NCBI GenBank assembly: GCA_034430155.1
Contig: DAOUET010000052.1
Span: 1 to 5,439, forward strand
DNA length: 5,439 nt
Origin: DAOUET01 sp034430155
Lineage (GTDB): Bacteria > Chloroflexota > Anaerolineae > Anaerolineales > UBA4823
Reading direction: 5' to 3'
Shown here: positions 1-5,439 of the stretch, one piece after another
Layout of the letters: the number at the start of each line of letters is the position of its first letter
Position numbering within the stretch: the first letter of the stretch is position 1
Made by a program: the position numbers and the translations under genes
The notes under the pieces: generated by a model
Databases searched by the model: none
What the model was told of the DNA's origin: nothing
Seen by the model: the letters and a program-made list of their open reading frames with translations, nothing else

Positions 1-1
1 G

Positions 2-964
2 ACCATTCTGCAGCGAGCCCTGGACGACTCGGCCCTGGCCGCCCGCTTCGACCTGGATATCCCAACCGTCGCCGCAAAATTAGCCGGTTGCCATGCCAAG
101 CTGCTGTCCAGGCGGAATGAACGGGTCCGGCCGGGCACCGATGACAAGATTTTGGCCTCCTGGAATGCCTTAGCCCTGATGGCCTTTGCCGAAGCCGGGC
201 GCTATTTGAAGCGGGAAGATTACACTAAGGCTGCCATTCGAAACGCCCGGTTCCTGCTCGAAAATCTCACCCAAGATGGGCGCCTGCTGCGTTCCTGGAG
301 GGAAGGCCAAGTCAGGCACAACGCCTACCTGGAAGATCACGCCGGCCTGGTCCTGGGATTGCTATCCCTCTACCAAACTGACCCGGACACGGAATGGTAC
401 GCCTCCGCCCTGCAGCTGGCCGGTGAAATGGCCGCCCATTTCAAGGACCCCCAGGGCGGATTCTTCGATACCCGTGACGATCACGAGACCCTGCTCATCC
501 GCCCAAAGGATCTTCAAGACAACGCCACCCCCTCCGGGAATGCCCTGGCGGCCATGGCGCTCCTGGAGCTGGAGGCCTATGGGGATAACCCGAAATGGGA
601 AGACCTGGTCCAAACGATGCTCACTGCCAATCTAGAGACGATCCTCCGCTACCCCACCGCCTTCCCCCAATGGCTGTGCGCGGCCGACTTTGCACTCGGA
701 CCGGTGCACCAGGTGGCCGTGGTTGGCGATCCGGGGGACCCTAAAACCCAGGCGATGCTAGAGGCCCTCTGGAAGGCCTACCGGCCCCGCCAGGTGGCGG
801 CGATCTCACCTTTCCCTCCGAGCCCGGGATCCCCACCCCTGCTCCAGGACCGACCCCTTCAGAAGGGCCAGCCAACCGCTTACGTTTGCCGGGAATTCGT
901 CTGCCGGCTGCCGACCAACCATCCGGCCGAACTGGAGGCGCAGTTATCCGGGGAGGGAGGATAA
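2..964 (+). CDS. yyaL: YyaL/SPATA20-family (DUF255) protein, C-terminal part, 5' end off the window
   Basis: The reading frame is open from base 2 to the TAA at 962-964 and has no credible start, so the gene begins outside the window. The visible 320 residues match the alpha/alpha-barrel half of YyaL/SPATA20 proteins, which are about 680-700 residues long and carry an N-terminal thioredoxin-like DUF255 domain, not present here. The family signature RPGTDDKILASWNAL lies at fragment residues 43-57, and the aromatic and glycine-rich helices of a six-hairpin glycosidase-like fold follow. The end, with TAYVCREFVCRLP, is the usual Cys-containing tail of the family. The cellular role of these proteins is poorly defined; the barrel resembles N-acylglucosamine epimerase-type enzymes. 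Codon use is strongly GC-rich, unlike the genes to the right. No convincing terminator follows. The TTG at 152 is internal and not a start. Confidence 0.9.
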   Translation, partial: TILQRALDDSALAARFDLDIPTVAAKLAGCHAKLLSRRNERVRPGTDDKILASWNALALMAFAEAGRYLKREDYTKAAIRNARFLLENLTQDGRLLRSWREGQVRHNAYLEDHAGLVLGLLSLYQTDPDTEWYASALQLAGEMAAHFKDPQGGFFDTRDDHETLLIRPKDLQDNATPSGNALAAMALLELEAYGDNPKWEDLVQTMLTANLETILRYPTAFPQWLCAADFALGPVHQVAVVGDPGDPKTQAMLEALWKAYRPRQVAAISPFPPSPGSPPLLQDRPLQKGQPTAYVCREFVCRLPTNHPAELEAQLSGEGG

Positions 965-1296
965 GGGGATTGGAAGTAAATGGCCAGGCAGCTCCCAACC
1001 GGAACCAGGGGGAACATGTTAGTCATTGAAGATTGACTTTCCAAGGGGTATTCACTTGGTTATATCCTGTTAGAGGCTTTATTAGCTTACCCTGATAAAG
1101 ATGCAAACCAAAAAAATTTTCTCCTACCTTGGAGCAGATCATCATCCAATTGTAAGATTTTCAAGTTGAAACCGGCTCAAGAGAATGGGAATCCAACCAG
1201 GACAAGGGTCTAGCCGAATCTTTTCTGAAAGCCTTTGCCAAAACCTCTCGTCCAGGATTACGGGCATAATGGAAATTAGTATGCAGCAAAGCTGGT

Positions 1297-1316
1297 AATC
1301 TTATATAATCTTATAT
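1297..1316 (+). repeat. Perfect tandem 10-base repeat with -10-like box, upstream of fic
   Basis: The unit AATCTTATAT occurs twice without a gap. The junction creates TATAAT at 1304-1309, a perfect -10 hexamer, 30 bases before the Fic start codon. The -35 position near 1276-1286 is poor (TTAGTA or ATGCAG), so a promoter here would be weak or activator-dependent. Two adjacent copies, about one helical turn apart, suit a protein-binding site, for example one bound by the winged helix at the end of the Fic protein. That role is inference. Confidence 0.45.
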
Positions 1317-1327
1317 AGTTAGAACAT

Positions 1328-1332
1328 AAGGA
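1328..1332 (+). promoter_or_regulatory. Ribosome binding site of fic
   Basis: AAGGA followed by a 7-base spacer to the ATG at 1340. It supports this start over any downstream Met codon. Confidence 0.7.
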
Positions 1333-1339
1333 AAATCGT

Positions 1340-2398
1340 ATGATCCATGACGAATACGATCGCAGATTGGAAAACCTGCCTGCCTCGATATGGGAAAAAA
1401 TCACCCAGATTGATGAATTAAAAGGACGCTGGGTTGGCGGTGTGCGACTTGGTCCACTGGTTTTAGGCAGGATGAAGCAAACGGTGCTGATCACATCCAC
1501 CGGCGCATCCACCCGCATTGAGGGCGCCCGGTTATCGGACCAAGATGTCGAAAAGCTCATGCGAGGGATTTCAATCCAGAAATTTTCGGATCGCGATCAG
1601 CAAGAGGTGATGGGCTATTTCGAGTTGCTAACCAACGTGTTCGACTCGTGGAAGAGACTGCGCTTTTCCGAGGGTTTGATCAAGCATTTTCACCGCGATC
1701 TGCTCAAGTATGTAGAGAAGGATTCATCCCACCGGAGCGAATATAAACACCAGGAAAACAAGGTTTATATGATCGATGCAGCCGGTCAGTCGATAGGGAT
1801 TCTATTTGATACAACCCCGGCTTACTTGACTCCCAAAGAGATGCAGGAGTTGGTAGAGTGGACGCAAAATGCGCTTAAGACCCGAAAATACCATCCACTG
1901 CTGGTTATTGCTGCCTTCCTGGTGCAGTTCTTGCAGATACACCCATTCCAAGATGGCAATGGACGGCTGGCACGCATTCTGACAAATCTGTTGATGCTGC
2001 AATCCGGTTATACCTACGTTCCTTATGTATCGCACGAAAAGATCATTGAAGATAACAAGCCTGATTATTACCTGGCCTTACGGCAAAGCCAAAGGACATT
2101 TCAAACGGAACATGACACCATCCTTCCCTGGCTGACCTTTTTCCTGGAGATCATGTTTCAGCAGGCCAGGATGGCGCTGGATTTGTTCTCAGATGAGAAT
2201 ATTGAGCAATTGCTTTCACCTCGCCAGGTCCATGTGTGGCGATACATGCAGACGGCGCAGGAAGTAACGCCCAAGCAGCTTTCGGATGAGTTGGGGATCC
2301 CACGCCCTACGATCAACCAGGTGCTCAATCGGTTGATCAAATTAGATAAGATCGAAAGAATAGGGTTGGGTAGAGGTACCAGATACAGGGTGAAGTAA
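1340..2398 (+). CDS. fic: Fic-family protein AMP-transferase with C-terminal winged helix
   Basis: Fic enzymes usually transfer AMP from ATP to a hydroxyl side chain of a target protein. The complete catalytic motif HPFQDGNGRLAR is at residues 201-212, with His201 as general base, Asp205 and Asn207 as metal and phosphate ligands, and Arg212 for ATP. The N-terminal half holds STRIEG at 57-62, matching the inhibitory-helix motif (S/T)xxxE(G/N). Glu61 should block ATP binding, making this a self-inhibited class II Fic with no separate antitoxin. The flap region around residues 138-165 (KVYMIDAAGQ and following) lies before the motif. Residues 293-350 form a winged helix-turn-helix with recognition helix around PRPTINQVLNRLIKL, as in Shewanella SoFic, and length (352) fits that group. 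The start ATG has a good ribosome binding site. No partner gene adjoins it; the next frame starts 97 bases on. Targets and toxicity cannot be told from sequence. Base composition is intermediate between its neighbours. Confidence 0.92.
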   Translation: MIHDEYDRRLENLPASIWEKITQIDELKGRWVGGVRLGPLVLGRMKQTVLITSTGASTRIEGARLSDQDVEKLMRGISIQKFSDRDQQEVMGYFELLTNVFDSWKRLRFSEGLIKHFHRDLLKYVEKDSSHRSEYKHQENKVYMIDAAGQSIGILFDTTPAYLTPKEMQELVEWTQNALKTRKYHPLLVIAAFLVQFLQIHPFQDGNGRLARILTNLLMLQSGYTYVPYVSHEKIIEDNKPDYYLALRQSQRTFQTEHDTILPWLTFFLEIMFQQARMALDLFSDENIEQLLSPRQVHVWRYMQTAQEVTPKQLSDELGIPRPTINQVLNRLIKLDKIERIGLGRGTRYRVK

Positions 2399-2494
2399 TA
2401 CACTTTAATTCTGGCAGAAGACAATAATATATTTACCTGGTGAATGTGCACGAGGATTGAAACTGAGGCGGTTGTATGAGGCTCTGCAGGTGCT

Positions 2495-2842
2495 ATGAGT
2501 GAAGTGATCAGTTTCAGACTGAACAAAAATATTCCACGTGAAGCGCAAGCGCTTGAGGTGCGTAAGAATAAGCGTGAAGAAGGCGATAATATCAGACACA
2601 TTATTTTACAAGCCTTAATCAAGCTTGATGAAGCTAATCCTCCCTTGGAATCATCAGCAACAATGAAGGAATTAATCACTATGGTGTTGCAGGTTCATCA
2701 AATACTCGGACGAATAAATGGTGAGTATGAATTATCACTGACCGGGGAGGAAGAGATCGACACAGGTTTAGAACTCACCGAACCCCTTGTTTCATCGGTT
2801 AAAAAAGCTATAAAACCTGGCCTCCATCTCGAAAAAAGATAA
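2495..2842 (+). CDS. Small uncharacterised protein, possible ribbon-helix-helix (ParR/StbB-like) N-terminus
   Basis: A 115-residue soluble protein without signal peptide or membrane segment. The N-terminus reads as a short strand, VISFRLNKN at residues 4-12, then two helices (about 14-30 and 33-45, the second IRHIILQALIKL). This is the strand-helix-helix order of ribbon-helix-helix DNA-binding proteins. I recall similar openings in small Chloroflexota proteins encoded next to ParM/StbA-like actins, but no actin gene is present here, so a segregation role is only a guess. The middle (about 56-76) looks helical and the tail from 78 is acidic, then ends with a basic KKAIKPGLHLEKR. The ribosome binding site is weak (GCAGG at 2486-2490, 4 bases before the ATG). 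A strong terminator follows at once, so transcription ends here, either from its own promoter or as read-through from fic. Function unknown. Confidence 0.7.
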   Translation: MSEVISFRLNKNIPREAQALEVRKNKREEGDNIRHIILQALIKLDEANPPLESSATMKELITMVLQVHQILGRINGEYELSLTGEEEIDTGLELTEPLVSSVKKAIKPGLHLEKR

Positions 2843-2872
2843 TCTATGGAGTATGCATTATCTTATAATGTG

Positions 2873-2912
2873 CAGGCTACTTTCATCATCTGTTGAAAGT
2901 AGCTTGTTTGTT
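2873..2912 (+). terminator. Intrinsic terminator after the small gene
   Basis: GCTACTTTCA at 2876-2885 pairs perfectly with TGAAAGTAGC at 2894-2903 across an 8-base loop. Three more pairs (one G-U) extend the stem outward to 2873 and 2906. The 3' arm runs into a T-rich stretch, TTGTTTGTT. A smaller stem, CATTAT at 2856-2861 with ATAATG at 2865-2870, lies just upstream. The terminator isolates the AbiE-like operon, whose promoter begins 10 bases later, from the genes on its left. Confidence 0.85.
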
Positions 2913-2921
2913 AAAACACTA

Positions 2922-2950
2922 TTGACAAAAATGAGTTTCACTGAGATAAT
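2922..2950 (+). promoter_or_regulatory. Near-consensus sigma-70 promoter of the AbiE-like operon
   Basis: TTGACA at 2922-2927 is a perfect -35 box. GATAAT at 2945-2950 is a one-mismatch -10 box, and the spacer is exactly 17 bases. Expected transcription start is near 2957, giving a leader of about 27 bases before the GTG start at 2984. It is the best promoter visible in the window. Such a strong unregulated promoter would be unusual for a toxin operon, which fits with the repressor site described next. Confidence 0.85.
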
Positions 2951-2953
2951 CGG

Positions 2954-2971
2954 TTTCAACAATTGCTGAAA
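2954..2971. promoter_or_regulatory. Palindromic probable operator over the transcription start
   Basis: TTTCAACAATTGCTGAAA is an 18-base palindrome with one mismatched pair. It covers the predicted start of transcription and touches the ribosome binding site at 2969-2974. The half-site GTTTCA occurs again in the same orientation at 2935-2940, inside the promoter spacer, 18 bases from the copy at 2953-2958. AbiEi-type antitoxins are known to repress their own operon by binding inverted repeats in the promoter; this is the obvious candidate site here. Binding itself is inferred. Confidence 0.6.
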
Positions 2972-2974
2972 AGG
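2969..2974 (+). promoter_or_regulatory. Ribosome binding site that fixes the antitoxin start at GTG 2984
   Basis: AAAAGG lies 9 bases before the GTG at 2984, good spacing. The farther upstream in-frame TTG at 2963 lies before this site and almost at the predicted transcription start, so it is very unlikely to be used. Confidence 0.7.
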
Positions 2975-2983
2975 TTAATAATA

Positions 2984-4036
2984 GTGAAAATTGATAATCT
3001 TGAAATGAAAGCTAAAGACGCTTTAGTTAAATGTTTCCAAGATATTCCCTTCTTGGATATTTTAAATGTCGATGTCGAGCTAAACCTAGAGGATATAAGA
3101 TCAGACATTCGCATAGCTTTGCAAATTCAGGAACAAGACCGATATTTCATTGTGGAATTGAAAAATAACGGAGAGCCGCGTTATGCCCGTCAGGCGGTTA
3201 ATCAAATTCTGCGTTATTTACGAGAATCTCGATGCGATTATGGGATCTTTATTGCTCCTTATATTTCCTCGCGGGCAGCAGCAATATGCCAAGAAGAAAA
3301 TGTTGGATACATTGATTTGGCAGGTAATTGCTATATCTCATTTAAGAATATCTATATTCATAAAGAGGGAATGCCGAACCCCTTTACGAGGAAACGATAT
3401 CTGCGATCCTTATTCTCGCCTAAGGCAGAGCGGATTCTGCGCGTTTTGTTAACATCGGGTCCTAGGGAATGGAAAGTAGAAGAAGTTGCATTAGAAGCCG
3501 ATGTCAGTCTAGGTCAAGTTTCCAACGTCAAGAAATTGTTGGCTGACCAGGAGTGGATTGATGCAAAAGCGGTGGGCTTCTCCCTTTCAGATCCGTTTTC
3601 TCTACTTGAAGAATGGTCACAGAACTATAAATATCGGCGTAACAAGATTTTGAGTTATTATTCTATGCTGGGGGTTGCAGAATTTGAATATAAACTTAGA
3701 GAGATTTGTCAGAGAGAGAATATACGTTACGGTCTAACTGGTTTTTCTGGATCTTCCAGATATGCACCTGCGGTTCGTTATCAGAGGGCAATGGCGTATG
3801 TACAGGCTGAAATTGATGAGTTAATTGAGACTTTAGAAATTAAGCCGGTTGATAGCGGGGCTAATGTGATGTTATTAAAGCCATATGATGATGGTGTCTT
3901 CTATGGAACCCAAGAAAAAGAGGGTTTCATGGTTGTCTCCCCGATACAAACCTACTTGGATTTATGTAGCTATCGTGGACGTGGTGAAGAAGCCGCTGAG
4001 ATACTCCTGGATAAGGTGATAAGAAAATTATGGTAA
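2984..4036 (+). CDS. abiEi: AbiEi-like type IV antitoxin with PD-(D/E)XK-like N-terminal domain and winged helix
   Basis: A 350-residue protein read from GTG 2984. I recognise it as the AbiEi_2-type antitoxin and transcriptional regulator of type IV toxin-antitoxin systems, helped by the AbiEii-type toxin directly downstream. Residues 25-127 resemble a PD-(D/E)XK nuclease fold: Asp41, then a strand ending in VELK with Glu58 and Lys60, Gln74 on the next helix, a strand GIFIAPYIS (87-95), and the family hallmark YIDLAGN at 109-115. Residues 145-193 form a winged helix-turn-helix with recognition helix near LGQVSNVKKLL. The C-terminal part (about 215-350) carries YGLTGFSGS, NVMLLKP and QTYLDL, typical of the family. 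In AbiE systems the antitoxin represses the operon and counters the toxin without direct binding. Whether the nuclease-like domain cuts nucleic acid is unknown. The gene overlaps the toxin by 7 bases. It is AT-rich compared with the left-flanking gene. The TTG at 2963 would add 7 residues but is unlikely. Confidence 0.83.
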   Translation: MKIDNLEMKAKDALVKCFQDIPFLDILNVDVELNLEDIRSDIRIALQIQEQDRYFIVELKNNGEPRYARQAVNQILRYLRESRCDYGIFIAPYISSRAAAICQEENVGYIDLAGNCYISFKNIYIHKEGMPNPFTRKRYLRSLFSPKAERILRVLLTSGPREWKVEEVALEADVSLGQVSNVKKLLADQEWIDAKAVGFSLSDPFSLLEEWSQNYKYRRNKILSYYSMLGVAEFEYKLREICQRENIRYGLTGFSGSSRYAPAVRYQRAMAYVQAEIDELIETLEIKPVDSGANVMLLKPYDDGVFYGTQEKEGFMVVSPIQTYLDLCSYRGRGEEAAEILLDKVIRKLW

Positions 4037-4854
4037 GCCGACGTGATTACTCGGAAGAAATAGTTAAATCTGCTCGAAGCGTATTGTTAGAAGCGATTCG
4101 ATTACTCGGAGAGTATCAAGATGATATTGTGGTTGTCGGCGGTTGGGTGCCTGAACTATTACTTCCCCAGGCTCAAGAAAAACATGTCGGTAGTATTGAT
4201 GTGGATCTGGCATTAAACCATCGAAGGTTTGGTGAAATTGGTTATAGAACAGTGATGGAGCTTCTTGTATATCATGGTTACGTTCAGGGAAAGCAACCCT
4301 TTATTTTCCATCGGACCGTAATTCAGGGGGATCATGAGATTATTGTTGAAGTCGATTTTCTAGCTGGTGAATATGGAGGCACCGGAACAAAACACAGGAC
4401 TCAAAGAGTACAAGATATGCGTCCGCGGAAAGCACGAGGGGTCGATTTAGCGTTTGATCAGCCAGTTGAGATCGTAATACGTGGAGAACTCCCTGAAGGT
4501 GGCATTGATGAATCTAATGTGACAGTTGCATCAATATCTTCATTCATAGTAATGAAGTGTATGGCACTGAAAACTCGTCTTAAGGAAAAGGACGCTTGGG
4601 ATATATACTATTGTGTAAGACACTTTCCTGGTGGTATTGATGCCCTTATTACAGAACTTCACACTTTGTTAGGGCATGATCTGGTTCAGGAGGCTTTGAC
4701 CAACCTTGCTGAAAAATTCTCATCACCATCTGCGGTAGGACCGACCCATGTTGTAAATTTTGAAGAAATTGATGATCTATCAGAACGAGAGTTAATCCAA
4801 AGAGACGCTTATGAGCGAATAAGCTATCTATTAAGCAATCTTGGATTTGTGTGA
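4030..4854 (+). CDS. abiEii: AbiEii-like nucleotidyltransferase toxin of a type IV toxin-antitoxin system
   Basis: A 274-residue cytosolic protein of the DNA polymerase beta-like nucleotidyltransferase superfamily, AbiEii/AbiGii group. The active-site signature is complete: VVGGW at 35-39 with the glycine pair at 37-38, then SIDVDLAL at 55-62 with metal-binding Asp57 and Asp59. A third carboxylate on a following strand is offered by VEVDF at 106-110. The later helical motif MKCMALKTRLKEKDAWDIYY (175-194) has the Lys and KDxxD pattern conserved in these toxins. Family members bind nucleotide triphosphates, and mycobacterial relatives (MenT) add nucleotides to tRNA acceptor ends, stopping translation; the substrate here is unknown. 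The ATG lies inside the antitoxin's last codons (7-base overlap), so translation is probably coupled. A weak AAGG at 4013-4016 is the only visible ribosome binding site. No catalytic residue seems lost. Such systems can give abortive phage defence or stabilise mobile DNA. Confidence 0.87.
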   Translation: MVSRRDYSEEIVKSARSVLLEAIRLLGEYQDDIVVVGGWVPELLLPQAQEKHVGSIDVDLALNHRRFGEIGYRTVMELLVYHGYVQGKQPFIFHRTVIQGDHEIIVEVDFLAGEYGGTGTKHRTQRVQDMRPRKARGVDLAFDQPVEIVIRGELPEGGIDESNVTVASISSFIVMKCMALKTRLKEKDAWDIYYCVRHFPGGIDALITELHTLLGHDLVQEALTNLAEKFSSPSAVGPTHVVNFEEIDDLSERELIQRDAYERISYLLSNLGFV

Positions 4855-5063
4855 ACTTTGACGAATTCACAACCGCGGGTGACCGGGTTGTCGAAGTAAA
4901 AGGGGAGGAACCTCACTTGCGGGAGAGTTATGCCAATGCTTTCGATGAGCCGGTTGGCGGATTGATGAATGTGATCCTAATTGAAGATGGCAGGACGAGG
5001 GACACAATACCCGCCATATCGTCACTGAAGCACTCCTACGATTGGACGATTCTGACAAAATGA
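4851..5063 (+). CDS. Unidentified 70-residue frame overlapping the toxin stop by 4 bases
   Basis: The frame opens with GTG at 4851, overlapping the toxin's TGA by 4 bases (GTGA), and runs to TGA at 5061-5063. The sequence looks like real protein rather than noise: it has ordinary codons and a mixed composition, with segments such as GDRVVEVKGEEPHLRES and DEPVGGLMNVILIEDG. I do not recognise it. It could be a small third gene translationally coupled to the toxin. It could also be the internal piece of a broken older gene that happens to abut the toxin. No independent ribosome binding site is obvious. After its stop, further stops in the same frame (5085, 5094, 5142) separate it from the helicase fragment that lies in that same frame. 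Composition rises toward the GC of the helicase fragment, which slightly favours a remnant. Confidence 0.4.
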   Translation: MNFDEFTTAGDRVVEVKGEEPHLRESYANAFDEPVGGLMNVILIEDGRTRDTIPAISSLKHSYDWTILTK

Positions 5064-5144
5064 GCTGAAGGTGGTAATGCTGACTGAGTTGAATGAAAAA
5101 TTAAGGAACGTAAGCCAGATTTTCAATCGAATCGGCTACGATAA

Positions 5145-5439
5145 AATTACCAAAATGAATTGCCAAGAGCTCAATCTGCAATCGAGTTAGCTGAGCTTTC
5201 TTATAAAGTGCTTGATGAGAAGATATCGACAACCGCAGGCAATATCTCCCTGTGTACCATGCACCTTGCCAAGGGCCTGGAATTTCGTGCTGTGGTAGTG
5301 ATGGCCTGTGATGATGAGGTCATCCCGCTGCAGAACAGAATCGAGAGAGTGGTGGACGAATCCGATCTCGAGGAGGTTTACAACACTGAACGCCATTTAC
5401 TCTACGTGGCGTGTACGCGTGCGAGAGATCATCTGCTGG
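5145..5439 (+). pseudogene. UvrD/PcrA-like superfamily 1 helicase, C-terminal fragment without a 5' part
   Basis: From just after a TAA at 5142-5144 the frame is open to the window edge (98 codons) and encodes the end of an SF1A DNA helicase. Motif V is TMHLAKGLEFRAVVV (fragment residues 38-52), and motif VI is VACTRARDHLL at 88-98, whose arginine contacts ATP in this family. Between them lie MACDDEVIPLQ and EVYNTERHLLY, typical of a bacterial UvrD-like group. Helicase motifs I to IV, including the Walker A and DExx boxes, should lie several hundred residues upstream and are absent; the AbiE-like genes occupy that space. The only ATG nearby, 5259, is inside motif V. The fragment therefore cannot be an active helicase and is most likely the tail of a gene truncated by insertion or deletion. 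The 3' end is beyond the window. Confidence 0.8.

Larger units (their letters stand above)
965..1339. other. Intergenic region without a convincing gene
   Basis: About 375 bases separate the YyaL stop from the Fic start. No frame of useful length with a ribosome binding site is visible. Composition becomes AT-rich from about 1040 onward. One stop-to-stop stretch, 1156-1269, reads as 37 plausible codons ending in AESFLKAFAKTSRPGLRA and may be the tail of a decayed gene, but it has no start and no recognised relative. The last 45 bases hold a tandem repeat and the likely promoter of the Fic gene, listed separately. Confidence 0.6.

Noticed and set aside
276..635. 119-residue + strand frame inside the YyaL gene
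   Set aside because: GC-rich frame shadow; Pro- and Trp-rich nonsense sequence, while the real frame carries the family signature.
980..1036. 18-codon frame starting at ATG 980 just after the YyaL stop
   Set aside because: Very short, poorly spaced ribosome binding site, no recognisable product.
1033..1066. TTGACT followed by TATATC as a promoter
   Set aside because: The spacer is 22 bases, too long for sigma-70, and no gene starts soon after.
2452..2463. GAGGATTGAAAC, like the end of a CRISPR repeat
   Set aside because: It occurs once. No second copy at regular spacing is present, so there is no array.
2158..2679. 173-residue frame on the minus strand
   Set aside because: It lies across the 3' end of fic and the start of the small gene, both better supported; its protein looks like a reverse-strand shadow and has no family character.
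3183..3452. 89-residue + strand frame inside the antitoxin gene
   Set aside because: Shadow of the antitoxin frame, which has clear family motifs through this stretch.
5077..5190. 37-codon frame (ATG 5077 to TAG 5188) before the helicase fragment
   Set aside because: Short, overlaps the helicase frame, no recognised product; more likely part of the scar than a gene.

Overview
The window reads as an accessory insertion zone on a bacterial chromosome. The left edge is a GC-rich housekeeping-type gene, the 3' part of a YyaL/SPATA20-family protein. The right edge is the 3' part of a UvrD/PcrA-like helicase. Between them lie more AT-rich, toxin-antitoxin-like genes. The particular forms of the helicase C-terminus, the Fic protein and the small 115-residue protein remind me of Chloroflexota (Anaerolineae-like) genomes. 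That assignment is recognition from memory, not a computed result.

Layout, left to right, all on the + strand. 2-964: C-terminal 320 residues of a YyaL-like protein. 965-1339: about 375 bases with no convincing gene, ending in a perfect 10-base tandem repeat that carries a -10-like box. 1340-2398: complete 352-residue Fic-family AMP-transferase with intact catalytic and self-inhibitory motifs and a C-terminal winged helix. 2495-2842: small protein with a possible ribbon-helix-helix N-terminus, followed by a strong intrinsic terminator. 2922-4854: a type IV (AbiE-like) toxin-antitoxin operon with its own near-consensus promoter, a palindrome over the transcription start, and two genes overlapping by 7 bases. 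The first gene joins a PD-(D/E)XK-like domain to a winged helix and an AbiEi-type C-terminus. The second is an AbiEii-type nucleotidyltransferase. 4851-5063: a 70-residue frame of unknown identity that overlaps the toxin stop by 4 bases. 5145-5439: helicase C-terminal fragment with motifs V and VI but no start and nothing upstream.

The AbiE pair is a self-contained unit: terminator on its left, own promoter, probable autoregulatory operator, and translational overlap. Fic is a separate single-gene unit whose inhibitory helix is encoded in the same chain. The short frames after the toxin and the headless helicase suggest that the right-hand boundary is a recombination scar where the module replaced or truncated older genes.

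The systems here belong to known families. The least explained parts are the nuclease-like domain fused to the antitoxin, the operator layout, the 4851-5063 frame, and the orphan small protein.
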